Assembly (NCBI RefSeq): GCF_000613805.1
Contig: NZ_BAJR01000007.1
Coordinates: forward strand, 57,595-121,594
DNA from: Phocaeicola paurosaccharolyticus JCM 15092
GTDB lineage: Bacteria > Bacteroidota > Bacteroidia > Bacteroidales > Bacteroidaceae
Length of the DNA: 64,000 bases
Direction of reading: 5' to 3'
Below the pieces are notes generated by a model. It did no database searches and had not been told where the DNA came from. It saw only the letters and a list, made by a program, of their open reading frames with translations. Positions 17,419 to 27,709 of this stretch are shown here, one piece after another. A program made the position numbers and the translations under genes. Within the stretch, counting starts at the first letter, position 1. Every line of letters starts with the position of its first letter.

Positions 17419-17889
17419 TGGATATCTCTCGGAGAAGAAATACCCAGAAACCTTCAGACTTATCAGATTCTATGACGAAGAAGATGATCGAGAATTCACT
17501 TTTCTTACAAATGCGAAGCATATCACTGCTAATGATGTTGCCGAACTTTATAAAAAAAGATGGTTGGTCGAGCTGTTCTTCAAATGGCTGAAGCAGCATC
17601 TCAAGATAAAGAGATTCTGGGGTACAACCGAGAATGCTGTTAGGATACAGATAAGTGTTGCAATAATCACATATTGCTTGGTAGCCATTGTCCAACACGA
17701 TATGAAATTAAATCGTTCGACTTATGAGGTCTTACAGATTCTAAGCATATCCTTGACAGACAAAACACACCTAAGTAATCTGTTCGATAAGACTAATTTC
17801 AATGATGTCAAAGAGCAACTTGATTCCCTTATTCCGGGATTATTTATTTAATTTTTAATTTGTTCCGATTTTAACGGGACACTAGTGAC
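17417..17889 (+). mobile_element. 3' remnant of an IS4-family insertion sequence
   Basis: One frame from 17417 to 17851 encodes the last 144 or so residues of an IS4-family transposase: RFYDEEDDREFTFLTNAKHI, then the Y-2-R-3-E-6-K signature in YKKRWLVELFFKWLK, and QHLKIKRFWGTTENAV. The final catalytic Glu is present, but the N-terminal domain and first two Asp residues are missing. Past the stop, TAACGGGACACTAGTGA (17873-17889) looks like the element's right terminal repeat; the left end is absent. The remnant directly abuts the broken avd-like gene, so a deletion joining the two probably removed the rest of both. Confidence 0.85.
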
Positions 17890-17922
17890 TGGAAAACTAA
17901 AAAAAACTAACTTTACGCCATT

Positions 17923-19245
17923 ATGAAAAACATAAAGAAAGAATCAGTACAGGCGTTAGGTAGGGTAAAATACCTTGTTCCATTTATACTTATTACAAGT
18001 TGCTTTGCACTATGGGGATTTGCAAATGACATCACACATCCCATGGTAAAAGCATTTTCGAAGATTTTCAGGATGAGTGTAACCGATGGTGCTCTTATTC
18101 AAGTGGCTTTTTATGGTGGCTATTTTGCAATGGCTTTTCCTGCTGCTATGTTCATACGAAAATATAGTTACAAGAGTGGCGTGTTGTTAGGACTTACCCT
18201 ATATGCTATTGGTGCATTTATGTTTTTTCCGGCAATGAAGTTTGGTAGCTACTATCCATTCCTAATAGCATACTTTGTTCTCACCTGCGGACTCTCTTTC
18301 CTCGAGACAAGTTGTAATCCATACATACTCTCTATGGGTAGTGAGGAGACCTCAACACGTAGACTAAACTTTGCTCAATCTTTCAATCCTATGGGCTCGC
18401 TGGTTGGTATGTATGTAGCTATGAATTTTATACAGAATCGTCTGAATCCTATGGATACGGTAGGACGTAGCCAACTTTCAGATAGTGAATTCGAGATGAT
18501 TAAGAATTCTGACCTTTCTGTTTTAATAGGCCCGTATCTGTTAATAGGCATTGTGGCAGTAGCAATGTTCATTATAATCTATTTATCAAAGATGCCGGAT
18601 AATGGCGATCACTCTGGCAAAATGGACTTTATTCCTACAATAAAACGTATTTTTTCTATAAAGAGATATCGTGAGGGGGTAATCACACAGTTCTTCTATG
18701 TAGGAGCACAGATTATGTGCTGGACATTTATCATACAGTATGGTACACGTCTTTTTATGTTACAGGGAATGGGTGAGCAGGCTGCCGAGGTTCTTTCGCA
18801 GAGATACAATATCATTGCAATGGTAATATTCTGCTGCAGTCGTTTTATCTGTACATTCCTTCTCCGTTTTGTAAGTCCGGGTATGTTGTTGAGAACACTT
18901 GCATCCATAGCCTTCTTCCTGACTCTAGGAGTTATATTCTTCCATAATATTTGGGGAATTTACTCGCTTGTAGCTATCTCTGCATGTATGTCGCTTATGT
19001 TCCCTACTATATACGGTATTGCACTACAGGGACTTGGCGATGATGCTAAGTTCGGAGCTGCAGGCCTTATAATGGCTATCTTGGGTGGTTCTGTTCTTCC
19101 TCCTTTACAAGCACTTATAATCGATCAAGGAACTATTTTCGGTATGCCGGCTGTGAATCTCTCTTTTATACTTCCATCAGTATGCTTTGTTGTCATAACA
19201 ATTTATGGTGCAAGGTCATTCAATAGAGAGTCGGCTGCAAAATAA
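17923..19245 (+). CDS. fucP: Major facilitator transporter, FucP (L-fucose:H+ symporter) family
   Basis: A 440-aa, 12-helix inner-membrane transporter. The FucP signature is clear: CFALWGFANDITHPMVKAFS in helix 1, QVAFYGGYFAMAFPAAMF in helix 2, and CGLSFLETSCNPYI in helix 4. Members carry L-fucose, and some carry galactose, glucose or other hexoses, with protons. A GH29 fucosidase lies 10 kb upstream, before the fimbrial island, so fucose is a reasonable substrate. It ends 17 nt before a convergent AraC regulator with a shared terminator. Substrate confidence is moderate, family confidence high. Confidence 0.85.
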   Translation: MKNIKKESVQALGRVKYLVPFILITSCFALWGFANDITHPMVKAFSKIFRMSVTDGALIQVAFYGGYFAMAFPAAMFIRKYSYKSGVLLGLTLYAIGAFMFFPAMKFGSYYPFLIAYFVLTCGLSFLETSCNPYILSMGSEETSTRRLNFAQSFNPMGSLVGMYVAMNFIQNRLNPMDTVGRSQLSDSEFEMIKNSDLSVLIGPYLLIGIVAVAMFIIIYLSKMPDNGDHSGKMDFIPTIKRIFSIKRYREGVITQFFYVGAQIMCWTFIIQYGTRLFMLQGMGEQAAEVLSQRYNIIAMVIFCCSRFICTFLLRFVSPGMLLRTLASIAFFLTLGVIFFHNIWGIYSLVAISACMSLMFPTIYGIALQGLGDDAKFGAAGLIMAILGGSVLPPLQALIIDQGTIFGMPAVNLSFILPSVCFVVITIYGARSFNRESAAK

Positions 19246-19274
19246 AGGATTACCATTAAAGGTTATCCTTTATT
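19241..19274. terminator. Bidirectional terminator between fucP and the AraC regulator
   Basis: A 14-bp stem with one mismatch (AATAAAGGATTACC / GGTTATCCTTTATT, 6-nt loop) covers the stop codons of both convergent genes. Confidence 0.75.
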
Positions 19275-20150
19275 CGTCTTGCGGTATTGATTGGGTGATA
19301 TTCCCATCAAACGTGTGAATATTCGTGAGAAATAGTATGTATCCTCCATTCCTACTTTGTAGCATATCTGGTTTATTTTCATATCAGTGGTATCAAGTAA
19401 CATTGTTGCTTTCTCTATTTTAAGAAGATTGAAATAGGCTAGAGGAGAATGTCCTGTTTTCTCTCGGAAAAGAGTGGAATAGTGTGAAACAGAGTAACCT
19501 GTATATGATGCAATCTCTCCAAGTGTAAGCTTTTTCTCAATGTTTTCTTTCATATAATGGATGGATTTTTTTATAATATCTGTCTCTGTGTTCTCTACAG
19601 ATCCTGCTTTCCTGTATTGTTGGATGAATCTTAATGAACCTAGATAATAATGAAAGAGAGAAGATGTATACCGCAGATTATCAATGGTGTATCCTGATTT
19701 AAGCGTGCTGAATATCTCTTCGAAAAGGTCTACTCTATAACTTATTCTGGAATCAGATTGTGGAAATACATCTCTTGGATAATCATTAGCCATAGCATAT
19801 TCTTTCGCTAGATTTCCTTTGAAATGAATCCAATATATTGTCCATGGATTCTTTGAATCAGCTCCATATTCGTGGGCGATTCCTGCAGGTATGATGAAAT
19901 ATTGATTTGACTTTACATCATACTTTGTATTTCCTATCTTAAACCACCCTTTTCCATCCATGCAATATATAAAAACATACTGATTAATAGGACTATTACG
20001 CTTTCTGTAGTGCTCTTCTGCTTTAGGATAATAACCTATATCTGTTATATATAGAGATGATGTCAGAGCATCTTCTTCCATCATATTAATAATAATCTGT
20101 GGTATGACAAGAGCTCTTTCTCCTGAAAATCCCTCTTTTCTTTTTAGCAT
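19263..20150 (-). CDS. AraC-family transcriptional regulator
   Basis: A 295-aa protein with an N-terminal cupin-like sugar-sensing domain (about 30-160; QYVFIYCMDGKGWFKIGN and FIIPAGIAHEYGAD) and a C-terminal pair of helix-turn-helix motifs (about 190-290; LTLGEIASYTGYSVSHYSTL, FREKTGHSPLAYF, and INQICYKVGMEDTYYFSRIF). This is the layout of AraC/RhaS-type sugar-responsive activators. It is divergent from the XylE-like symporter and its downstream genes, which are its most likely targets. The inducing sugar is not evident. Confidence 0.88.
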   Translation of the reverse strand: MLKRKEGFSGERALVIPQIIINMMEEDALTSSLYITDIGYYPKAEEHYRKRNSPINQYVFIYCMDGKGWFKIGNTKYDVKSNQYFIIPAGIAHEYGADSKNPWTIYWIHFKGNLAKEYAMANDYPRDVFPQSDSRISYRVDLFEEIFSTLKSGYTIDNLRYTSSLFHYYLGSLRFIQQYRKAGSVENTETDIIKKSIHYMKENIEKKLTLGEIASYTGYSVSHYSTLFREKTGHSPLAYFNLLKIEKATMLLDTTDMKINQICYKVGMEDTYYFSRIFTRLMGISPNQYRKTNKG

Positions 20151-20293
20151 AATAGTACTGTTTTTTTAATTCGATGAATATACATCATCTTTTATATAAA
20201 ATCGTAAAATAATCCATCTTTTTTGTCGGTTTATGCATTTCTCATTTATATTGCACTAATTACTTTTGCAACAAATCATAAGTAGTAATTAAT

Positions 20294-21678
20294 ATGAAAA
20301 GCATTAATAAAAAATTTCTATTATTCGTTTGTGTGGTCTCTGCCTTAGGGGGATTACTCTTTGGTTACGATTGGGTTGTGATAGGTGGTGCCAAACCATT
20401 TTATGAAGTTTACTTCGGTATAACCAACCTTCCTGTAATGCAGGGATTGTGTATGAGTGCAGCTCTGTTAGGTTGCCTTCTTGGTGCTATGGTTGCAGGA
20501 ATTATGGCAGATAAGTATGGGCGAAAACCTTTATTGATTATATCGGCTATACTTTTTTTAGTCTCTGCAATAGCTACAGGTCTGTTTAATGAGTTTATGT
20601 TATTCTGTATAGCCCGTTTTATTGGTGGAGTCGGCATAGGAGTCGCTTCATCACTATCACCAATATATATAGCTGAAATATCTCCTTCCTCAATACGTGG
20701 TAAGATGGTATCTATAAATCAGCTGACAATAGTATTAGGTATCTTGGGAGCACAAATTGTTAACTGGCTTATTGCTGATCCCGTTATTCCTGGGGAGGAA
20801 ATTTTAAATACATGGAATGGACAGATGGGATGGAGATGGATGTTTTGGGCTTGTGCCGTTCCTGCCAGTGCTTTCCTTGTTTTTACCTCTTTTATACCGG
20901 AAAGTCCAAGATGGGAGGCTGCTCATGGAAGATAGAGTCTGCCAAAAAAACATTCTTATCAGTAGGTGGTGAAGCATATTCAGAAGAGCAGTTGAAATTG
21001 GTTGAAGAATCAGAGAAAAATGAGAAGGAAAAAGATAAAGGAGGATTGGCAATACTCTTCTCACGCAATTACTCACTGGTACTTATCATAGGAATAGTGG
21101 TAGCTGTATTCCAACAGTGGTGTGGTACAAATGTCATATTCAATTATGCTCAGGAGATTTTCCAAAGTGCCGGTTATCATGTCGGTGATATACTATTTAA
21201 CATAGTTATAACGGGAGTAGCAAATGTGATATTTACTATTGTTGCAATATTTACTGTAGATAAATGGGGACGCCGTTCATTAATGCTTTTCGGGGCAATT
21301 GGTCTTGCTGTGATTTATTTAATTCTTGGAACCTGTTTTGCAATGGGAGTGACCGGATTCTTTATGGTGATATTGGTTGTTGCAGCTATAGCGTGTTATG
21401 CAATGTCACTTGGTCCTGTAACATGGGTGCTATTATCTGAAATATTCCCAAACCGTATTCGTGGTGTGGCGATGGCCGTCTGTACCTTCGCTCTATGGAG
21501 CGCCTGCACTATTCTTACTTTCACTTTCCCAATATTAAATAGTGAACTGGGTAGCAGTGGCACATTCTGGATTTACTCGGTGATTTGCTTTTTAGGATTT
21601 ATTTTCTTCCTGATTAAGTTACCTGAGACAAAAGGAAAGAGCCTTGAAGAGTTAGAGAAAAAGTTGATTAAGAAATAA
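20294..21678 (+). pseudogene. Sugar porter (XylE-like D-xylose:H+ symporter), split by a one-base frameshift
   Basis: Two frames (20294-20935 and the one open through 21678) give one 460-aa major facilitator sugar porter. The N-terminal half has GGLLFGYDWVVIGGAKPF, ADKYGRKPLL and GVGIGVASSLSPIYIAEISP. The C-terminal half has QQWCGTNVIFNYAQEIF, DKWGRRSLML, and PETKGKSLEELE. The break is after SPRWEAAHG, where relatives continue with a Lys and then IESAKKTF; that sequence occurs in the other frame (KIESAKKTF). One A appears missing from the GGAAAG context near 20925. The -7 box TACTTTTG (20261-20268) marks the promoter. It heads an operon with the DUF5107/TPR and GH2-like genes. Probably intact in the organism. 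Confidence 0.88.
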
Positions 21679-21692
21679 TTATATATTTTATT

Positions 21693-24600
21693 ATGGTTAA
21701 AGCTTGGAGAGAGGATGTAGTTATACCTACATATGAGATTGGTAAAGCTGAGAAAAATCCTATTTTTTTAGAGAAACGTGTTTATCAGGGGAGTAGTGGA
21801 GCTGTTTATCCTTATCCTGTGGTAGAATCACTTTCGAATGAGAAGGTTGATAAGAAATATAAGGCTATCTATATTGAGAATGAATATATCAAGGTTATGG
21901 TACTACCTGAACTTGGAGGAAGAATTCAGATGGCTTACGATAAGATTAAAGAACGTCATTTTATATATTATAATCATGTTATTAAGCCTGCTTTGGTAGG
22001 ACTTACCGGCCCTTGGATATCAGGAGGTATAGAGTTCAACTGGCCGCAACATCACCGTCCAAGTACATATCTTCCTATTGATTCAACTATAGAGCAGAAT
22101 CCTGATGGCAGTGTGACAGTGTGGGTAAATGAGATGGAGCGTATGTTCCATCAAAAAGGTATGGCAGGCTTTACTCTTCGTCCGGGGTGTGCTTTTTTGG
22201 AGATACGTGGTGTATTGTATAATAGGACTGAGGTTCCTCAGACATTCCTTTGGTGGGCAAATCCGGCAGTATCTGTGAACGACTATTATCAAAGTGTATT
22301 TCCACCTGATATAAATGCTGTGTTCGACCATGGGAAAAGAGCTGTAAGTAGTTTCCCTATAGCAACAGGAACATATTACAAGATGGACTATTCATCGGGA
22401 GTGGACATCTCTAATTATAAAAATATTAAGGTACCTACAAGCTATATGGCGGTAAACTCACGTTTCAACTTTGAAGGTGGGTATGAAAATGATACTCATG
22501 CGGGTATGCTTCACGTAGCTAACCATAATGTCTCACCTGGTAAGAAACAATGGACTTGGGGGAATGGCGATTTTGGACGTGCTTGGGATAGAAATCTTAC
22601 TGATAGTGATGGACCATATATTGAACTAATGGCCGGAGTATATACAGAAAACCAACCGGACTTTTCTTGGCTTCAGCCTTATGAAGAGAAGAGTTTTGTT
22701 CAATACTTTCTTCCTTATCGCGAACTTGGTATCGTTAAAAATGCTACCAAGGATCTGCTTATGAATATTGAACCTGTCGGTAATGGGTCTGTATCTCTTA
22801 AGGTATTTGCTACATCTTTGCAGAAAGTAGAGATAACTCTTTGCAATGACAGTGGTGAACTCTATTATAAGAATAATGTAGCTTTATCACCTGAGAATAT
22901 CCTTAATGAGATAGTAGATGTAAATGGAGCAAAGATGAATGAGATAGCTCTATTGATAACATCTGATGGAAAGGAAATTCTAACCTGGCATGCAGAGAGC
23001 GAAGAGGTTAAACCTATTCCTGATGCTGCTGAAGCTGCACTGCTACCACATGAAATAAAAACAACAGAGCAACTTTATCTGACAGGACTTCATCTGGAGC
23101 AGTATCGTCATGCTACATATAATCCGGTGGATTATTACGAAGAGGCTTTACGTCGTGATCCAATAGATGTACGCTGTAATAATGCTCTAGGATTATGGTA
23201 TATACGTAAAGGCCGTTTCAATAAAGCTGAAGGCTATTTGCGTACCGCTGTAAAGACTCTTCAGCAACGTAATCCTAATCCTTATGACGGTGAACCGATA
23301 TATAATCTAGCTCTTTCATTAAAATACCAGGGTAAGATTGAGGAAGCATATAAATGGTTCTACAAATCATGCTGGAATGCTGCATGGCAAGATGCCGGAT
23401 ATTTTGCTTGTGCTCAGATATCTCTTATGCAGGGACGATTGGCAGATGCACTTGATGAAATAGACCGCTCACTCATAAAGAATTGGCATAACCATAAAGC
23501 ACGTGCTTTAAAATGTACTATACTTCGAAAGATGCATAAAGATGAAGAGGCACTTAAGCTTATTGATGACTCATTGAAAATAGATATATTCAACTATGGT
23601 TGCCGCTACGAAAGATTCCTTATAGAAAATGATGAGAAGGAGATTAATGCTATCATAGAGCTTATGCATGGAGAGCCATTTAACTATGATGAGATTGCTC
23701 TTGATTATTGTGCTGCCGGCTGCTGGGAAGAGGCTGTCTCTTTGTGGAATGTTGCAATAGAGAGAGGAGCAGTCACACCAATGACATTATACTATCAGGG
23801 ATGGGCCATGGTAATGGGAGGTCTTGAAGGTAGTGAAACCGTATTTGATAAAGCTGCAAAGTATAATTCAGACTATTGTTTTCCAAATCGTCTTGAGGCT
23901 ATTCTTTCATTAAGATTAGCAATGAATATAAATCCTGATGATGCAAAAGCTCCATACTATTTAGGCAATCTTTATTATGATAAGCGTCAGTATGACATTG
24001 CAATAGAGCTCTGGAACATATCTGCTAAGAAAGATGCATCTTTTCCTACTGTATGGAGGAATCTTGCACTTGCTACATTCAATAAACTTGATGATGCTAA
24101 AAAGGCGAAAGAGTATATTCAACGTGCTTTCCTTTTGGATAAGAGTGATGCCAGATTGTTTATGGAGTACGATCAGTTACTCAAGAGACTTCGTACACCT
24201 CATGAAGAGAGGTTCAGAAACTTTATGGAATATGAATATCTTATTGAACAACGTGACGACCTCGTCTTGGAGAAAATTACACTTTTGAATCAACTGGGAC
24301 GTTACAATGAAGCTAAAGAGCTGCTTGATTCACATATATTCCATCCATGGGAAGGTGGTGAAGGTAAAGTTTCAGGGCAATATCAATATTCTCGTGTTGA
24401 ATTGGCTAAAATTGCTCTAAAGGAGAAAAGATATGAGGATGCTTTGGCTTTATTATCTGAATGTCTTGATTATCCGGAACATTTGGGAGAGGGCAAATTG
24501 CATGGCGCTCAGGAAAATGATTTCTATTATCTGATGGGCTGTGCATATGATGCTTTAGGAGATAAAGAAAGGGCAAGGGCAAGTTGGGAAAAAGCTATTC

Positions 24601-24983
24601 CGGGACCTACTGAACCTGCTGCAGCTTTATACTATAATGATGCAAAACCTGATAAGATATTCTATCAGGGAATGGCTCTGCTTAGATTAGGAAGGGGGGA
24701 TGAGGCAAAAGGTCGTTTCTATGCTCTTGTTAATTATGGTGAGAAACATATCTTTGATGAGGTCAAGATGGACTACTTTGCTGTATCGCTTCCTGATTTG
24801 CTGATATGGGAGGATGACCTGAATGAACGTAATATTGTACATTGTAAGTATATGATGGCTTTGGGTTTTGAGGGACTTAATAATCATGGAAAGGCTTTGT
24901 CACTTTTGGATGAGATAGAGAAAAAGGATTGTAATCATCAAGGAATTGCTGCTTTTAGAAGTTTTATGGATAATAAATTATAA
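21693..24983 (+). CDS. DUF5107 domain protein with TPR repeats
   Basis: A 1096-aa protein with no signal peptide. The N-terminal 340 residues form a DUF5107 domain with a galactose-mutarotase-like fold (VMVLPELGGRIQMAYDK; GPWISGGIEFNWPQHHRPST). The rest is a long run of tetratricopeptide-type helical repeats (for example NALGLWYIRKGRFNKAEGYL and APYYLGNLYYDKRQYDIAIE). Such fusions are frequent beside sugar porters and glycosidases in Bacteroidetes and are taken as cytoplasmic sugar-handling proteins of unproven activity. It is 14 nt after the symporter and 10 nt before the GH2-like gene, so all three are one operon. Confidence 0.85.
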   Translation: MVKAWREDVVIPTYEIGKAEKNPIFLEKRVYQGSSGAVYPYPVVESLSNEKVDKKYKAIYIENEYIKVMVLPELGGRIQMAYDKIKERHFIYYNHVIKPALVGLTGPWISGGIEFNWPQHHRPSTYLPIDSTIEQNPDGSVTVWVNEMERMFHQKGMAGFTLRPGCAFLEIRGVLYNRTEVPQTFLWWANPAVSVNDYYQSVFPPDINAVFDHGKRAVSSFPIATGTYYKMDYSSGVDISNYKNIKVPTSYMAVNSRFNFEGGYENDTHAGMLHVANHNVSPGKKQWTWGNGDFGRAWDRNLTDSDGPYIELMAGVYTENQPDFSWLQPYEEKSFVQYFLPYRELGIVKNATKDLLMNIEPVGNGSVSLKVFATSLQKVEITLCNDSGELYYKNNVALSPENILNEIVDVNGAKMNEIALLITSDGKEILTWHAESEEVKPIPDAAEAALLPHEIKTTEQLYLTGLHLEQYRHATYNPVDYYEEALRRDPIDVRCNNALGLWYIRKGRFNKAEGYLRTAVKTLQQRNPNPYDGEPIYNLALSLKYQGKIEEAYKWFYKSCWNAAWQDAGYFACAQISLMQGRLADALDEIDRSLIKNWHNHKARALKCTILRKMHKDEEALKLIDDSLKIDIFNYGCRYERFLIENDEKEINAIIELMHGEPFNYDEIALDYCAAGCWEEAVSLWNVAIERGAVTPMTLYYQGWAMVMGGLEGSETVFDKAAKYNSDYCFPNRLEAILSLRLAMNINPDDAKAPYYLGNLYYDKRQYDIAIELWNISAKKDASFPTVWRNLALATFNKLDDAKKAKEYIQRAFLLDKSDARLFMEYDQLLKRLRTPHEERFRNFMEYEYLIEQRDDLVLEKITLLNQLGRYNEAKELLDSHIFHPWEGGEGKVSGQYQYSRVELAKIALKEKRYEDALALLSECLDYPEHLGEGKLHGAQENDFYYLMGCAYDALGDKERARASWEKAIPGPTEPAAALYYNDAKPDKIFYQGMALLRLGRGDEAKGRFYALVNYGEKHIFDEVKMDYFAVSLPDLLIWEDDLNERNIVHCKYMMALGFEGLNNHGKALSLLDEIEKKDCNHQGIAAFRSFMDNKL

Positions 24984-24993
24984 ATTGTACCCT

Positions 24994-27702
24994 ATGAGGA
25001 GTGAAATAAAATATATACTGTTTTCTATATTGTCCATGTTCGTATTGAGCATGGATGCACAACAAATTATCGATTTAAGCGGTCGCTGGGATGTTAAACT
25101 TGATAGTCTGAATCAAGAAGGATCAATTATGCTTCCAGGAACGACTGATGATGCCGGATTTGGTATAGCCAATACACTTACTCCCAAGATGGAAAAGCCA
25201 CAGCTTCTTCATCTTACACGGAAACACTTTTTTGTAGGAGTTGCAACCTATTCGCGGGAGATAGAAATACCAAAGAGTATGGCAGGTAAATCGTTAGAAT
25301 TGCTGTTGGAACGTGTGCTGTGGAGAAGCAGGCTGTTTATTGATGGTAAAGAGAATGCTTTTTACCAGAAAAGTCTTGTTACACCACATAGATATTTCTT
25401 GACAGAAGGTTTGAGTGCAGGAAAACATAAGATTGGGATTGTTGTAGATAATCATCGTCAGCATGATATCTCTTTCAATAATTTGGCACATGCTTATACT
25501 AACGATACTCAGGTTATGTGGAATGGTATATTAGGAAAGATGCAATTGCGTGCTTTACCTTCTGTAGAGATAAGTAGGGTAGAGGTATATCCTGACGTAG
25601 AGAATAAGAAGGTACGTGTAGTTACTCTACTTAAAAAGGAGGAGAAAGGTAATCTTTCGGGAGAGTTGTCGCTTAATATACCTTCCCTTAAAATTGTCTC
25701 CAATGTACAAAAACTTAATATCTCGCAGGATAATGTCACTGTAGAGAGTGTACTTTCAATGGGTAATGATTTTGAACTATGGAGCGAGTTTAATCCTAAG
25801 TTATATAATCTTGATGTTACCTTCAAAGGTAAGAAAGCCTATTCTTCAAAGAGCGTGACCTTTGGTATGAGAAGGATTGATAACAGAGATGGTGTGTTGA
25901 ATATAAACGGCAACAGAATTTTCCTTCGTGGAACGCTGGAATGTTGTATTTTCCCTTTAAAAGGTACTCCTCCAACATCAGAAAAGGAGTGGGAAAAGGT
26001 ATTTACCACTGCTAAAAGCTGGGGCTTAAACCATCTTCGATTTCACTCTTGGTGCCCTCCTGAAGCTGCTTTTGCTGTAGCAGATAAGATGGGTTTCTAT
26101 CTACAGGTGGAACTTCCTCTTTGGTCATTACGTGTAGGCAAGGATAATGCAACGAACAGATTCTTATATAAAGAGTTCGATAATATTATAGAGAATTATG
26201 GAAACCATCCATCGTTCTGCTTATTGAGTGTAGGTAATGAACTACAACCTGACTTCGACTTATTGAATAACTTTGTTGCATACATGAAGGAGAGAGATTC
26301 ACGTCATCTTTATACAACAACGACTTTTACATTTGAAAAAGGGCATGGTGACAATCCTGAACCTCAAGATCAATTCTTTGTATCACAATGGACAGATAAG
26401 GGATGGATCAGGGGACAAGGTGTATTCGACAGCGAGACACCCTCATTCAACAAAGACTATACTAAGGCAGCATGTGGGTATGGTGTGCCTGTCATTTCAC
26501 ATGAAATAGGACAGTATGCTGTTTATCCAAACCTAAAAGAGATAAGTAAATATACAGGTACATTAGATCCACTCAATTTCAAGGCTATTCGTGATGACCT
26601 TACAAATAAAGGTTTGATTGATAAAGCTGAAACTTACTTGAAGGTTACAGGGAAACTGGCTTTCCGACTCTATAAAGAGGAGATTGAGAGAGCTATGAAG
26701 ACTCCATGTTTCAGTGGTTTCCAATTACTTGGGCTTCAGGATTTTTCAGGACAGGGTACCGCATTAGTCGGCTTGGTTGATGCCTTTTGGGATAATAAGG
26801 GAATTGTAAAAGAGGAGGAGTTCAGACAGTTCTGTTCACCTGTTGTTCCATTGGCTCGATTTGAAAAAGCTGTATATAGTGGAGATGAGATATTTCAGGC
26901 TGAGATAGATATTGCAAATTTCTCAGACAAATCATTAGATAATCATGTATTGTGGAGATTGAAGGATGACAAAGATAATATTGTAACACAAGGACGATTC
27001 TCTGATATTCTACTACCATGTGGTAAAACGACTGGATTAGGCAGGATATCGTATGACTTGAATAAAATTAAAGAGGCAGAAAAACTTACTCTTGATGTCA
27101 TTGTAGAAAATAGCGAATGGAAGAATAGTTGGTCTATATGGGTATATCCTAAAGTAGATACAATTAATTATGGGAATGTAGTAGTCACTAAAAATATAGA
27201 AGAGGCAAAGAAAGCTTTAGCTAAAGGTAAAAAAGTACTTTACTCACCTGACTCTGCTCAAGTAAAAGGCATAGAGGGTAAGTTCGTTCCTGTATTCTGG
27301 AGCCCTGTTCATTTTCCTAAGCAGGCTGGTACCATGGGACTTCTGTGCCATGATATGCATCCCGCATTGAAAGGATTTCCTACTGATGACAGTACAGATT
27401 GGCAATGGTGGAATCTGACTAAACAGTCTAAAGTGATAGTTACCGATTCTATTGAATCTCAGATAGAGCCTATAGTTGAGGTGGTAGATAATTTTACCAA
27501 CAACCGTCGTCTGTCAACACTTTTCCAGGCACGTTGTAACTGTGGGAAGATTGTTGTTTGCTCAATGGATATATTATCAAACTGCAGAAATAGACCGGAA
27601 GTAAGGCAACTTCTGATATCTCTATTGAAGTATATGAATAGTGATGAATTTAATCCGGAAAGAGAAATAAAAATATCTTCGTTAAACTCTTTTACTCAAT
27701 AG
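24994..27702 (+). CDS. GH2-superfamily glycosidase
   Basis: A 902-aa secreted protein. The ATG at 24994 starts a signal peptide (KYILFSILSMFVLSMDA), so I prefer it to the longer frame that overlaps the previous gene. A jelly-roll sugar-binding domain (about 30-195), an immunoglobulin-like domain and a TIM barrel follow. The catalytic acid/base Glu is in LLSVGNELQPD and the probable nucleophile Glu in PVISHEIGQYAVY. After the barrel come about 280 residues of non-catalytic sequence. The barrel motifs depart from classic LacZ, so beta-galactosidase activity should not be assumed. Last gene of the symporter operon. Confidence 0.78.
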   Translation: MRSEIKYILFSILSMFVLSMDAQQIIDLSGRWDVKLDSLNQEGSIMLPGTTDDAGFGIANTLTPKMEKPQLLHLTRKHFFVGVATYSREIEIPKSMAGKSLELLLERVLWRSRLFIDGKENAFYQKSLVTPHRYFLTEGLSAGKHKIGIVVDNHRQHDISFNNLAHAYTNDTQVMWNGILGKMQLRALPSVEISRVEVYPDVENKKVRVVTLLKKEEKGNLSGELSLNIPSLKIVSNVQKLNISQDNVTVESVLSMGNDFELWSEFNPKLYNLDVTFKGKKAYSSKSVTFGMRRIDNRDGVLNINGNRIFLRGTLECCIFPLKGTPPTSEKEWEKVFTTAKSWGLNHLRFHSWCPPEAAFAVADKMGFYLQVELPLWSLRVGKDNATNRFLYKEFDNIIENYGNHPSFCLLSVGNELQPDFDLLNNFVAYMKERDSRHLYTTTTFTFEKGHGDNPEPQDQFFVSQWTDKGWIRGQGVFDSETPSFNKDYTKAACGYGVPVISHEIGQYAVYPNLKEISKYTGTLDPLNFKAIRDDLTNKGLIDKAETYLKVTGKLAFRLYKEEIERAMKTPCFSGFQLLGLQDFSGQGTALVGLVDAFWDNKGIVKEEEFRQFCSPVVPLARFEKAVYSGDEIFQAEIDIANFSDKSLDNHVLWRLKDDKDNIVTQGRFSDILLPCGKTTGLGRISYDLNKIKEAEKLTLDVIVENSEWKNSWSIWVYPKVDTINYGNVVVTKNIEEAKKALAKGKKVLYSPDSAQVKGIEGKFVPVFWSPVHFPKQAGTMGLLCHDMHPALKGFPTDDSTDWQWWNLTKQSKVIVTDSIESQIEPIVEVVDNFTNNRRLSTLFQARCNCGKIVVCSMDILSNCRNRPEVRQLLISLLKYMNSDEFNPEREIKISSLNSFTQ

Positions 27703-27709
27703 TCCTCAT

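Noticed and set aside
17289..17591. A 100-codon open frame that could be called one hypothetical gene
   Set aside because: Only its first 40 or so codons look like a real (avd-like) protein; the rest is transposase DNA in the wrong frame. I annotated the two parts separately.
24946..24993. Upstream start of the GH2-like gene overlapping the DUF5107 gene
   Set aside because: The added residues are not part of a signal peptide; the ATG at 24994 gives a normal one and a 10-nt gap.
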